Positions 45,742-55,028 of a stretch of DNA of 64,000 nt are shown here, one piece after another. Both the position numbers and the translations under genes were made by a program. Each line of letters starts with the position of its first letter. Within the stretch, counting starts at the first letter, position 1. The notes beneath the pieces are model-generated. The model was not told the DNA's origin and ran no database searches. It was given only the letters and a program-made list of their open reading frames with translations. Location of the stretch: contig VGXC01000016.1 of NCBI GenBank assembly GCA_016873495.1, positions 1 through 64,000 on the forward strand. Reading direction: 5' to 3'. This stretch comes from Nitrospira sp. Lineage in GTDB: Bacteria > Nitrospirota > Nitrospiria > Nitrospirales > Nitrospiraceae.

Positions 45742-46510
45742 ATGACTGAAGAGCGCATGGCACAGGGCCCGCCGAAACTGTCCGTGGTGATGCCCGTCTA
45801 CAATGAACGGCTGACGATCGAAGAGATTCTCTGCCGCGTTCAGGCTGTGGCGATCGAGAAAGAGATTGTCGTCGTGGACGACAAGTCCACGGATGGGACG
45901 AGGGAGTTTCTCGAGCTGCTGACTCGGAGCGCCGAGACGCTCGGCAGCATGGCGCTCCCTCGCTCAGGCAAGACTTTGCGCATAGACAATATTCGGGTCT
46001 TCTTTCAGGAGGCCAATCAGGGTAAGGGGGTGGCGGTTCGTCGTGGGTTCCGCGAGATTCGCGGTGACATGGTCATTATCCAGGATTCGGATTTGGAGTA
46101 TGACCCGCAAGAGTACCACGCACTCTTGGCGCCCATCGAGCAGGGGCGGGCCGAATTGGTCTATGGGTCCCGTTTTCAAGGGGGGCACACCGGGTCCTGC
46201 TGTTTTGGCATCAGGTGGGCAATACCGGCTTGACCCTGCTCTCCAACATGGTCACGGATGTGAATCTTTCGGATGTCTGGACCTGCTTCAAGGCCTTCCG
46301 GCGGGAGGTCTTACAGGGAATCACCTTGCGGGAAAACTGGTTTGGGTTTGAGCCTGAAATTACCGCCAAGGTGGCGAGGGGCCGCTGGCGCAGTACGAGG
46401 TGCCCGTGTCCTACCATGGGCGAACCTATGCGGAGGGCAAGAAGATTACATGGCGTGACGGGATCGTGGCGGTCTGGTGCATTCTCCGGTATGGGCTCTT
46501 CCGCGGTTAG
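45742..46510 (+). pseudogene. GT2 (polyprenyl-phosphate mannose synthase-like) gene with two frameshifts
   Basis: Three frames in turn encode one GT2 protein. The first covers LSVVMPVYNERLTIEEIL to LVYGSRFQGG. The second resumes as HRVLLFWHQVGNTGLTLLSN and runs through [14 protein letters not shown]. The third gives [20 protein letters not shown] and ends at TAG 46508-46510. Each break needs one added base, and each coincides with a G-run (GGGGGG 46180-46185 and GGGG 46378-46381). With both repaired the protein is about 256 residues, normal for the family. Homopolymer base-calling error, slippage-type phase variation and real decay are all possible. Confidence 0.8.
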
Positions 46511-46549
46511 GGGTGGGTGCGGGCAAGTCATCCGGGAGCTGAGACGCTG

Positions 46550-48475
46550 ATGTGCGGGATTTGCGGGTTGGTCGGTCAGGTTGGGCAGGAAGACGAGGCG
46601 GTCCTGACGCGCATGATGCGCCGCCTGGAGCACCGGGGGCCGGATGAAAACGGGAAGCACCGGGAGCCAGGCATCCGACTGGGGATGCAACGGCTGCGCG
46701 TGATCGACCCGCAAGGCGGACATCAGCCGATCTCCAACGAAACCGGGACGGTCTGGGTGGTGATGAACGGCGAAATCTACAACTATCGGGAACTGCGACG
46801 GGAGTTGATCGACAAGGGCCATCGGTTTACGACCAACTGCGATACCGAGGTGCTTGTCCACCTCTACGAGCAGGAGGGAGAGGCCGGCGTACAACGGCTC
46901 CGCGGCATGTTTGCCTATGCGATCTGGGATCGTGAGCGACGCCGCTTGCTCCTGGTTCGCGACCGCTTGGGCATCAAGCCCCTCTACTACGCGTGGGTGC
47001 CGTCGTCGTCCGGGGACGGGCCGGCGCTGGCCTTTGCCTCCGAGCTGCCGTCGCTCCTGGAAGCCATCCCGTCTCGTTCCGTCGATCCCTCGGCGGTCGC
47101 CCAGTATCTGAGTTTGCTCTATGTGCCTGGGCCTGGAACGATGTACGAGGGAATCCGGCAGCTCCAGCCTGGCGCGTGGCTGAAGGTGGAAGGCGGCAAG
47201 GTTGAAACGGGGTGTTACTATCATCCAAGCGCAGCTCTGCCGACGTGTGCCGCGATATCGCATGGAAGAGAATCCGTAGCCGAGACGGAAGAACGGTTTC
47301 TGGCCTTGCTCAAGGACACGGTCCAGGCGCACCTCGTGAGCGACGTTCCTTTAGGCCTCTTCCTGTCCGGCGGGCTTGATTCGGGCGCGATTTTGGCCAT
47401 GATGCGGTTGGTGACCGACGGGCCGATCAAAAGCTTTTCGATCGGCTATGGATCGCCGGTGGATCGGTCCTACAACGAACTCGACGCGGCCCGTCTCATG
47501 GCGGACCGCTTCGGCGCGGAGCATACGGAAGAGCGGTTGACTCCGGATGTCGTGACCCTGTTGCCGAAGATCGTGACGGCCATGGGGGAGCCCTTCGGGG
47601 ATTCCTCGGCCATCCCGACCTACCTGGTCTCGGCCGTCGCGCGCCGCTCCGTTACGGTAGCTCTCTCGGGAATCGGGGGAGACGAGCTGTTCGGCGGCTA
47701 TCCCCGCTATCTGGGGATGCGAGCTGCGGCCCGCTATGCGTTGGTGCCGGCCGTCGTGCGCGGGTGGGTAGGAACATGGGTGGCCCCGCTGTTGCGCGAG
47801 GGGGTGGGCGGCCGGGATCAGCTTGGCCGGCTCAAGCGGTTCTTGCGGGACGGTCGATTGGAACTGTCGGAACAGTACCGGCAGTGGATCACGTTTCTAC
47901 CCTCCGAATGGAGGGGCTCGGCCTTGACCGAGGATTGTCTCGCAGCAGGCGAGCCGGATGCGACCGCCCGATCCTATCAGGCCCTGTTCGAACGCTGGCC
48001 GGTCCCCGATCCGTCGGACCGGGCCATGGGACTGGACCTCCAGACCTATCTGCCCGACGACCTGCTTAGGATGGGAGATCGGCTCAGCATGGCCCACTCG
48101 CTCGAGTTGCGCGTGCCCTTCTGCGATCATGAGTTGCTGGCCTTTGCCTGCAGCCTGCCGCCGCCGGTCCGGTTCGACGGGTGGACCTTAAAAGGATTCA
48201 TGCGGAAATCGCTGCGCCGTCTCTTGCCTCCCTCAATCGTCAGCGCGCCCAAACGGGGTTTTCAGGTGCCGCTCGCGCGGTGGCTGCGCGAAGATCTCCG
48301 CGAGATGGTCGGGGACCTGCTCAGCGACGAAGCCGTGCGTCGGCGGGGTTATGTGAAACCCGAGTATGTGCGGTGGCTGCTTCAGGCACATAGAACGGGC
48401 CGGCGCAACTTGGCCGATCAGATTTTCGCCTTGCTGGTGTTGGAGCTCTGGCACCAACAGATAGCGGCGCGGTGA
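46550..48475 (+). CDS. asnB: Asparagine-synthase-type amidotransferase, copy 3
   Basis: 641 residues. Glutaminase: MCGICGLVGQ (Cys2), HRGPDENG, QRLRVIDPQGG, NGEIYNY, CDTEVLVH. Synthase: FLSGGLDSGAI, GEPFGDSSAIPTYLVS, LSGIGGDELFGGY (the usual SGDGGDE reads SGIGGDE) and SLELRVPFCDH. More distant from copies 1 and 2 than those are from each other, judging by these motifs. Starts 40 bp after the frameshifted GT2 gene; stop overlaps the next GT4 start region. Likely amidates a different substrate. Confidence 0.9.
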   Translation: MCGICGLVGQVGQEDEAVLTRMMRRLEHRGPDENGKHREPGIRLGMQRLRVIDPQGGHQPISNETGTVWVVMNGEIYNYRELRRELIDKGHRFTTNCDTEVLVHLYEQEGEAGVQRLRGMFAYAIWDRERRRLLLVRDRLGIKPLYYAWVPSSSGDGPALAFASELPSLLEAIPSRSVDPSAVAQYLSLLYVPGPGTMYEGIRQLQPGAWLKVEGGKVETGCYYHPSAALPTCAAISHGRESVAETEERFLALLKDTVQAHLVSDVPLGLFLSGGLDSGAILAMMRLVTDGPIKSFSIGYGSPVDRSYNELDAARLMADRFGAEHTEERLTPDVVTLLPKIVTAMGEPFGDSSAIPTYLVSAVARRSVTVALSGIGGDELFGGYPRYLGMRAAARYALVPAVVRGWVGTWVAPLLREGVGGRDQLGRLKRFLRDGRLELSEQYRQWITFLPSEWRGSALTEDCLAAGEPDATARSYQALFERWPVPDPSDRAMGLDLQTYLPDDLLRMGDRLSMAHSLELRVPFCDHELLAFACSLPPPVRFDGWTLKGFMRKSLRRLLPPSIVSAPKRGFQVPLARWLREDLREMVGDLLSDEAVRRRGYVKPEYVRWLLQAHRTGRRNLADQIFALLVLELWHQQIAAR

Positions 48476-49725
48476 TGCCGATGGATGTGCTGCTATTGTC
48501 CGAAGTGTCGGCGGCCAAAGTCATCGGGGGTGCGGAACGGATGCTGCGCGAACAGGCTGTCGGTTTGGCGAAGCGGGGCCATGCCGTCGGCATCGTTTGC
48601 CGCGCGCCACAGGGAGACGCCTCCGCTCACGTGCGGATCGAAGGGGTCCCCGAATCCCGGTATGCCGTCTCTCGCGGCCATGAGGGGGCGTTTTTCCTGT
48701 CGTCGGTGAGACAATCCCTCCGTGCCTTCGAAGTCGGACGGAGCGGGCGAACGTTGGACGCCGTGTTGGTCTACCAGTCCCTGGCCGGATTCGGGCCGAT
48801 CCGGCGGTGCGCCACCACCGCCGGCGCCTGGATTTACATGTGTCTGTCCCTCGCGCATGAGGAGTACCTGAGCCGCGTGCGGCCGGGCCGGACTCCGGCC
48901 GCCAGGATCCGCCGGGCGCTCAACGCCCGCGTCCGGCTGTGGGTCGAACGGTCGGTGATGCGCCGCTGCCACCGCGTGACCGTGATGAGCGACTTTATGA
49001 AAGAGCGGGTGCACCGGATTCACGGCATTCCGGAGGCCAAGTTGTCGCTGCTGCCCGGAGCGGCCGATACGACCCGGTTCCGTCCGCCGGACGATCAGCG
49101 ACGGCTCAAAGTCGCGCTGGGTTTGCCGACGGATCGAATGGTATTCTTCACCGTCAGGAACCTTGTGCCCCGCATGGGCTTGGAGAACCTGGTGGATGCG
49201 GTGGCGCTACTGAAGGATCTGTCCGGCGATCTGCTCGTCCTCATTGGCGGACAGGGCCCCTTGCGAGAGTCTCTGCAAGCTCGGATCGAGTCGTTGAACC
49301 TCGGATGCCAGATCCGGTTACTCGGCTTCGTCGGCGAGGCCGACCTGCCGAAATATTATCAGGCCGCAGACTGCGTGGTGATGCCGACGGTGGAATTGGA
49401 AGGGTTCGGGCTGGTGACGGTTGAAGCGCTGGCCTGCGGCACTCCGGTGCTGGGCACGCCGGTCGGCGCGACGCCGGAAATTCTCAGCCGCATCGATCCG
49501 TTGCTGGTGACGCCAGGCTGCGATGCCGCCGCGCTCGCCGGGTCGATTCGCCTGGTGCTCGACCGCTTTCGGGACAGGCCGGGCGAGCGAGCCCGACTCG
49601 CAGCCGCAGGGCTTGATTTGGTCGCCAAGGAGTACAACTGGACCAGGCAGAGCGAGCGGCTGGAAGCGCTCATCCGGGACTCCTGTGCCGCCCCTGGCGG
49701 GTACCTCGCGGACGGGTTGCGTTGA
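48475..49725 (+). CDS. Glycosyltransferase family 4
   Basis: 417 residues counted from the GTG at 48472; the overlapping ATG at 48475 is preferred. GT-B fold: KVIGGAERMLREQAVGLAKR is the Gly-rich N-terminal motif, and the donor domain has FFTVRNLVPRMGLENLVDA, LLGFVGEADLPKYYQAADC and ELEGFGLVTVEALACGTPV (E-x7-E). Located between the third amidotransferase and another GT4. Confidence 0.86.
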   Translation: MPMDVLLLSEVSAAKVIGGAERMLREQAVGLAKRGHAVGIVCRAPQGDASAHVRIEGVPESRYAVSRGHEGAFFLSSVRQSLRAFEVGRSGRTLDAVLVYQSLAGFGPIRRCATTAGAWIYMCLSLAHEEYLSRVRPGRTPAARIRRALNARVRLWVERSVMRRCHRVTVMSDFMKERVHRIHGIPEAKLSLLPGAADTTRFRPPDDQRRLKVALGLPTDRMVFFTVRNLVPRMGLENLVDAVALLKDLSGDLLVLIGGQGPLRESLQARIESLNLGCQIRLLGFVGEADLPKYYQAADCVVMPTVELEGFGLVTVEALACGTPVLGTPVGATPEILSRIDPLLVTPGCDAAALAGSIRLVLDRFRDRPGERARLAAAGLDLVAKEYNWTRQSERLEALIRDSCAAPGGYLADGLR

Positions 49726-49738
49726 GCCGGTCGGAACG

Positions 49739-50938
49739 ATGACGCGGAAGGTCATGCATGTGATTACGAGGCTCGACTGGGGCGGGTCGGCGCAGAATAC
49801 GTTGTTGACGGCGCTCGGGCACGATCGGACCGCGTTCGAGCCGTTTGTCGTGGCGGGGCGGGCCGGGCATTGGGATGCGCAAGGCGGAGATCGGGCGACC
49901 GAGGCCATTTGTCTGCGTCTGACCGAAGCCGGCATCCGGTGGGTGCTGCTGCCGAGCCTGACGCGCGAGGTCAATCCGCTCAAAGATCTGGTAACCCTCT
50001 GGCGGTTGTTTACGCTGTTCCGCAAGGAACGGCCGGCGGTCGTTCATACCCATACATCCAAAGCCGGGGCGCTGGGCCGGCTGGCCGCCTGGCTGGCCGG
50101 CGTGCCGGTGCTCATTCACACGCCGCACGGCCATATCTTCTACGGCCATTTCGGCCGCCTGGCTTCCCGGCTGTTTCTTCGAATCGAGCGAATTCTGGCG
50201 CGAGGCACGACGCGCTTGATCGCCTTGACCGAGGCCGAGCGGGACGAGCATCTTGCCTGTAGAGTCGGGAAGGCGGAGCAGTTTTCCGTCGCCCCCAGCG
50301 GGATCGATCTGGCGCGATTCCGAGAGGCTGCTTCGGAAGGGCTGCGCGCCCGTCCCCCGGGGTTCGACTGCCCCTCCGAGGCCTTTGTGATAGGATCGGT
50401 CGGCTGGTTGACGGAGGTGAAGGGACACCGATTTCTGATCGAAGCCTTCGCCATGGTGAAGCCGTTGCATCCGAACCTGCATCTGGTGATCGTGGGGGGC
50501 GGCGGTTTGCGAGACGCCTATCTGGCCTTGGCGGATCGACTGGGGGTCCACGGCTCGGTGCACCTGCTGGGGGAACGGCAGGACGTGCCGGAATGTCTGG
50601 CCGGCATGGACCTATTCGTGCTGCCTTCGTTGAACGAAGGGATGGGCCGCGCGTTGATCGAGGCCATGGCGGCAGGACTCCCGGTGGTCGCCAGCCGGGT
50701 CGGCGGCGTGCCGGCGATCGTGGAGGATCGCCGCACCGGGTTGCTCGTGCCGGCCGGCGATGCCGGGGCTCTAGCGTCGGCCTTGGAGGAATTGGTGCAA
50801 AAACCGGAGTGGGCTAAGGAGCTCGGGGTTGCGGCCAGCCGGAGCATCGGCGAACGGTTTAGTTCCGAGGCGATGGTGCGGGCCATCGAGTCCTCCTACG
50901 ACAAGGCCTGGGCCGCAAGCGGCCGGGAGAGATTGTGA
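49739..50938 (+). CDS. Glycosyltransferase family 4
   Basis: 399 residues, GT-B. N-terminal domain: KVMHVITRLDWGGSAQNTLL; acceptor-side motif VVHTHTSKAGALGRLAAWL; donor domain: IGSVGWLTEVKGHRFLIEA, FVLPSLNEGMGRALIEAMAAG (E-x7-E) and VVASRVGGVPAIVEDRRTG in two parts. ATG at 49739, with the next gene starting at the TGATG of its stop. This subfamily often uses UDP-GlcNAc-like or UDP-hexose donors, but none is assigned here. Confidence 0.86.
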   Translation: MTRKVMHVITRLDWGGSAQNTLLTALGHDRTAFEPFVVAGRAGHWDAQGGDRATEAICLRLTEAGIRWVLLPSLTREVNPLKDLVTLWRLFTLFRKERPAVVHTHTSKAGALGRLAAWLAGVPVLIHTPHGHIFYGHFGRLASRLFLRIERILARGTTRLIALTEAERDEHLACRVGKAEQFSVAPSGIDLARFREAASEGLRARPPGFDCPSEAFVIGSVGWLTEVKGHRFLIEAFAMVKPLHPNLHLVIVGGGGLRDAYLALADRLGVHGSVHLLGERQDVPECLAGMDLFVLPSLNEGMGRALIEAMAAGLPVVASRVGGVPAIVEDRRTGLLVPAGDAGALASALEELVQKPEWAKELGVAASRSIGERFSSEAMVRAIESSYDKAWAASGRERL

Positions 50939-52536
50939 TGAACCGTCGGCGGCTGATACCGATAATGCTGGCAAGCCTTTGGATGGCCCTAGTTACAGTC
51001 CAGGCCGGAGCGGAGCAGTCCGCGCTGACGCCGTTAGTAACCAGCTTTCACGTGCACAGCCAGGCCAGCACCGGCGACCTCAGTTTGGATCAACTTGCCG
51101 AGCAAGCTGAAGCTCTGGGATTGGACGCGGTGGTCCTGACCGACAACTTCGTCCTTCGGTACGAGTATGGGCTCTATCCGCTTCGTAACCTGCTCAAGCG
51201 CACGTTCTCGATCCGCTCAGTCCTGGATTACGGGTTGGACCGATATTTGACAGATGTGGCGGCGGCGCAGGTCCGCCACCCCAAGGTATTGTTGATTCCC
51301 GGCGTCGAAGTCGTGCCCCACTACTATTGGACCGGCTCCCTCTTCGAGGGCAACCTGACGATGCACAATTCCCAAAAGAATATTCTGGTGTTCGGCTTGG
51401 CGCGCGGGGAAGACTATGCTGCCCTGCCGGCGATCGGCACCCCCGGATCCTACCACTATGATTTGGCCAGCGCAGCGGCCTTGCTGCCGGCGCTGCTGTT
51501 TGTGCCGGCGATCCGGCTCTGGTTCCGCCAAAGCGCCAGGATCTCGCACGATGGGCAGGTCACCTATCGGGTACGTCGCAAGCATCGTCTGGCCTCCTTC
51601 TTGCTGGCCGGCACCGCCTCCTTGCTCTTGTACAATGCCTGGCCGGTTGGCGATCCGATCTACAGCATCTATGATGATCATCTGAGCTACAGGCCCTATC
51701 AAACATTCATTGATGCCGTGGCGACCCGCGGTGGGGTGACGATCTGGTCCATGCCCGAAGCCAGGGACTTCAACCAGTTCGACTACGGTCCTCTCGGCAA
51801 GGTGACGGTCAAGACGGATCCCTACCCAGATGCCTTGGTGATGACCAGCGGCTATACCGGGTTCGGCGGGATCTATCAGGATACTCGGACGGTGATCGAA
51901 CCGGGCAATAACTGGGACCAACTGTTGGGCCAGTATCTCGCTCAACGTCAAGGCCAGTCTCCACCGTTCACGGTGGGCGAAATCGCCTTCCACGGTATTA
52001 ATAGGGACACCAGGGAACTTGACCAAGTCCTGACGATTTTTTGGGTCCGCCAGCGGAACGTCACCGGTCTCGTGGAGGCGCTGCGCAGCGGCCGGCTCTA
52101 TTCGGTTGGCCAATACGTCAAGGGGGCCGGTCTGCGCCTCGATCAGTTTCGTGTCGAGTGCGAAGGCGGGGCTAGGGGGGCCGAGAGCGGCGAGTCGTTG
52201 GACCCCAACGGGGCCAGGGACGTGGTGGTGCGGCTGAGGGTCACGGCTGTGGACCAGAGCGCGCATCCCATTACGTTGACGCTGATCCGATCGGGCCAAG
52301 TGGCCGCGACTCTGACAGGCGTCACGCCGTTCGAACAAATGATTTCCGATCCAGGCGCTCCGCCAGGGGTCTGGAATTTTTATCGCGTCTCGGTCCAAAG
52401 CCAGGAGAGTGAAATTTTGAGCAATCCGATTTTTGTTGGGCCGGTGCCAGCCGCTCAATATGATGAGGTAGGCAGGCCGATACAGCCGGCCCTGGGCGCA
52501 GCCCCGGTTCCGACTGTGCGGGCGCAAGGGTTGTAA
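50938..52536 (+). CDS. PHP-like exported/membrane protein with degenerate metal site
   Basis: 532 residues. A signal peptide or anchor (residues 1-26) is followed by FHVHSQASTGDLSLDQL (H38, H40) and LDAVVLTDNF and LIPGVEV, the order of motifs in PHP-type metal phosphoesterases. TDH has become TDN and the usual AHP after GG is SMP (GGVTIWSMPEARDF), so the active site looks altered. Two transmembrane stretches (ALLPALLFVPAIRLWF; SFLLAGTASLLLYN) sit inside the domain. The C-terminal ~110 residues look like a beta-sandwich. TGATG coupling with the preceding GT4 places it in the pathway. Role unknown. Confidence 0.65.
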   Translation: MNRRRLIPIMLASLWMALVTVQAGAEQSALTPLVTSFHVHSQASTGDLSLDQLAEQAEALGLDAVVLTDNFVLRYEYGLYPLRNLLKRTFSIRSVLDYGLDRYLTDVAAAQVRHPKVLLIPGVEVVPHYYWTGSLFEGNLTMHNSQKNILVFGLARGEDYAALPAIGTPGSYHYDLASAAALLPALLFVPAIRLWFRQSARISHDGQVTYRVRRKHRLASFLLAGTASLLLYNAWPVGDPIYSIYDDHLSYRPYQTFIDAVATRGGVTIWSMPEARDFNQFDYGPLGKVTVKTDPYPDALVMTSGYTGFGGIYQDTRTVIEPGNNWDQLLGQYLAQRQGQSPPFTVGEIAFHGINRDTRELDQVLTIFWVRQRNVTGLVEALRSGRLYSVGQYVKGAGLRLDQFRVECEGGARGAESGESLDPNGARDVVVRLRVTAVDQSAHPITLTLIRSGQVAATLTGVTPFEQMISDPGAPPGVWNFYRVSVQSQESEILSNPIFVGPVPAAQYDEVGRPIQPALGAAPVPTVRAQGL

Positions 52537-53303
52537 TGCTGGTCGCGATCCATCAACCTCAGTATCTGCCCTGGTTGGGCTATTTGGATAAGATTGATCG
52601 GGCCGATGTCTTTGTGATACTGGACACCGTTCAGTTCAAGAAGAACGAATGGCAGAACCGCAATCGCATTCGGACGTCGAAGGGCTGCCAGTGGGTGACC
52701 GTGCCCGTGCTCCATCGGTTCGGCCAGCCGATCAATGAAGTCCGCATCAATCCGAGCGAGAACTGGGCCGTCAAGCACGTGCGGACGATCGAGATGAACT
52801 ATGCCCGTGCCCCGCATCGCAAACCGTTTCTGGAGGAGTTGCGGGCAATTTTCAGTCTACCCTGGGAACGGTTGTCGGATCTTAATGTGGCGGTGCTCAC
52901 ATGGCTGCTGGAAGCCTACGGCATCACGACGCCCTTGCGTAGGGCGTCGGAGATGACGCTCCGGGAAGAGCCGACGGACCGGCTGATCGATATCTGCCGG
53001 ACCGTGGGCGGCGACAGCTATCTGGCCGGGGCCGGCGCGGCCGGATACATGGATCTGCCGAGGTTCGAAGCTTCGGGGATACGGTTGGAGGTGCAAGACT
53101 TCCGCCATCCGGTCTATCCCCAATGTTACGAGCCGTTCATGCCCGGCATGGCCGCGATAGACTTGCTCTTTCTCTGCGGCGGCGAGGCGTTGCCGCGGTT
53201 ACGCGCCGCCAGGAGTGCGGGCGTGGCCTTTGCGGACGTGCATGAGGAAGCCGCCGGACCGGCCGGTCCCACGCGGTCCGAAACGGAACGGGAGATATCA
53301 TAG
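52536..53303 (+). CDS. WbqC-family protein
   Basis: 255 residues, typical size. Family hallmarks: AIHQPQYLPWLGYLDKI, FVILDTVQFKKNEWQNRNRI in two pieces and DFRHPVYPQCY. WbqC-like proteins occur in O-antigen and polysaccharide loci and are thought to modify amino sugars, but no reaction is firmly established. The ATG overlaps the preceding stop (TAATG). It forms a tight unit with the PIG-L deacetylase and DegT aminotransferase genes. Confidence 0.9.
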   Translation: MLVAIHQPQYLPWLGYLDKIDRADVFVILDTVQFKKNEWQNRNRIRTSKGCQWVTVPVLHRFGQPINEVRINPSENWAVKHVRTIEMNYARAPHRKPFLEELRAIFSLPWERLSDLNVAVLTWLLEAYGITTPLRRASEMTLREEPTDRLIDICRTVGGDSYLAGAGAAGYMDLPRFEASGIRLEVQDFRHPVYPQCYEPFMPGMAAIDLLFLCGGEALPRLRAARSAGVAFADVHEEAAGPAGPTRSETEREIS

Positions 53304-53317
53304 GAAGGGGGGTGGCG

Positions 53318-53953
53318 ATGACTTTGGAGGACTCGAACCGGATTCGCATCTTGGCACTGGGCGCCCATCCCGACGATATCGAAGCCGGATGCGGGGGTGC
53401 CCTCCTGCGGTACTCGAAGCAAGGCCACCAGGTATTCCTGATGATCATGACCGAAGGCGAGTTGGGAGGGAATGCGCGGGTCCGCACGGCCGAGCAGGGC
53501 GATGCGGCAAAGATTTTGGGAGCCGACAAAGTGTATTGGGGAGGGTATCCAGATACCGCCATTCCCAATGACCGAGGATTGGTGCAGAAGATCGAACGGG
53601 TGGTTCAGGAGGTCGCCCCCCATGTGATTTTCGTGCATTTCCACGATGATACGCACCAAGATCACCGCCATTTGGCGATGAGCACCGTCTCGGCGACCCG
53701 GTATATCAAAAACGTGCTGTTCTACGAGGGGCCGACGACACAGCATTTTTCTCCGACGGTCTTCGTGGACATCGGCGCGGTCCTAGACGAAAAGATCAAG
53801 GCGCTTCAAGCCCACGCCTCGCAAGTCAACAAAACGAACGTGGAAGGGCTGAGCATCGTCGAGGTGACAAAGTCCGCAGCTCATTTCCGCGGAATTCAGG
53901 GGCGGGTGAAGAACGCGGAAGGGTTCGTGCCGTTGCGTATGTTCATACCTTAA
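53318..53953 (+). CDS. PIG-L/LmbE-family zinc deacetylase
   Basis: 211 residues. Zinc/catalytic motif AHPDDIEAGCGG near the N-terminus and the second His motif HFHDDTHQDHRH are intact, as in GlcNAc-PI and BshB-type N-deacetylases. Predicted to remove an N-acetyl group from a sugar in the polymer or its precursor. ATG at 53318 has AGGAAGGGGGG upstream; a GTG at 53312 is possible. Five bases before the aminotransferase gene. Confidence 0.9.
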   Translation: MTLEDSNRIRILALGAHPDDIEAGCGGALLRYSKQGHQVFLMIMTEGELGGNARVRTAEQGDAAKILGADKVYWGGYPDTAIPNDRGLVQKIERVVQEVAPHVIFVHFHDDTHQDHRHLAMSTVSATRYIKNVLFYEGPTTQHFSPTVFVDIGAVLDEKIKALQAHASQVNKTNVEGLSIVEVTKSAAHFRGIQGRVKNAEGFVPLRMFIP

Positions 53954-53957
53954 GGCC

Positions 53958-55028
53958 ATGACCCACTCTGTTGAGCTGATTCCCCATTCGCGTCCCACCC
54001 TCGGCGAGGCTGAAGCCAAGGCTGTGGCGTCGGTGCTCGCCTCCGGACAGGTGGCCCAGGGTCCGCAGACCGATGCGTTCGAGCGGCGGGTGGCGGAGTT
54101 GGTGGGAGTCCGCGGCGGCGTCGCCGTCAGTTCCGGGACGGTCGCACTGGAGGTTGCGCTGCTGGCTCTGGGCATCGGGTCCGGTGACGAAGTCATCCTC
54201 CCGACCTACGTCTGTGTCGCACCCTGGTTGGCCGTGACCAGGGTGGGGGCGACCCCGAAGCTGGTGGACATCGAGCCGCAGTCCTACAACATTGATCCGG
54301 CAAGCGTCCGACAGGCGCTGTCTCCCCGCACGAAGGCGGTCATCGTGCCGCATCTGTTCGGGTTGCCGGCGGACCTGACCGCTCTGCAATCCTACGGGGT
54401 CCCATTGATCGAAGATTGCGCGCAAACGGTGGGGGCTCTCGAGCGGGGTCGGCGAGTCGGAAGCGTAGGGCGGGTGACCGTCTGTTCTTTTTACGCCACC
54501 AAACTTCTATGTGCCGGCGAAGGTGGGATGGTGTTGTCCAACGACGCCGGACTGCTGGAGCAGGGGCGAGCCCTGCGCGAATACGATGAAAGCGATCGGT
54601 TGAATCCCCTTTCCTACAACCGAAAGCTGACGGACCTGCAGGCTGCGCTTGGGCTCGCCCAAGTCAACCGGTTCCAGGATTTTGCGCGCCGGCGGACGGC
54701 CATCGCCGCCAGGTACGGGGCTGCGCTGAGTACTCTCGGGCTCACGCTGCCGGTCGTCCCAGATGGGCGCACGCATGTCTATTATCGGTATGTGGTGAGG
54801 ATTCCGGAGTCGGCTGGCCCCTTGGACGGGATGGTGCAGCGGTTGGAAGGGCGGGGCATCCAATGCCGGCGACCTGTGTTTCGGCCGATCCATCGGTTTC
54901 TGGGAGCGGCGGGATTTCCCGTCAGCGACGACGCCCATGTCCGCGCCTTATCGCTCCCCCTCTATCCCACGTTGACCGATGCCGAAGCGGATTTGGTGAT
55001 CCGAGCCCTGTGCGAGGAGTTTCGATGA
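53958..55028 (+). CDS. DegT/DnrJ/EryC1/StrS-family sugar aminotransferase
   Basis: 356 residues of PLP-dependent fold type I. VSSGTVALEVALLALGIG and GDEVILPTYVCVA at the N-terminus, LIEDCAQTVGA for the cofactor Asp, and the internal-aldimine Lys in SFYATKLLCAGEGGMVLS. It makes amino sugars from 4-keto or 3-keto nucleotide sugars; the matching dehydratase is not in the window. ATG at 53958; its stop overlaps the WecA start (ATGA). Confidence 0.9.
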   Translation: MTHSVELIPHSRPTLGEAEAKAVASVLASGQVAQGPQTDAFERRVAELVGVRGGVAVSSGTVALEVALLALGIGSGDEVILPTYVCVAPWLAVTRVGATPKLVDIEPQSYNIDPASVRQALSPRTKAVIVPHLFGLPADLTALQSYGVPLIEDCAQTVGALERGRRVGSVGRVTVCSFYATKLLCAGEGGMVLSNDAGLLEQGRALREYDESDRLNPLSYNRKLTDLQAALGLAQVNRFQDFARRRTAIAARYGAALSTLGLTLPVVPDGRTHVYYRYVVRIPESAGPLDGMVQRLEGRGIQCRRPVFRPIHRFLGAAGFPVSDDAHVRALSLPLYPTLTDAEADLVIRALCEEFR

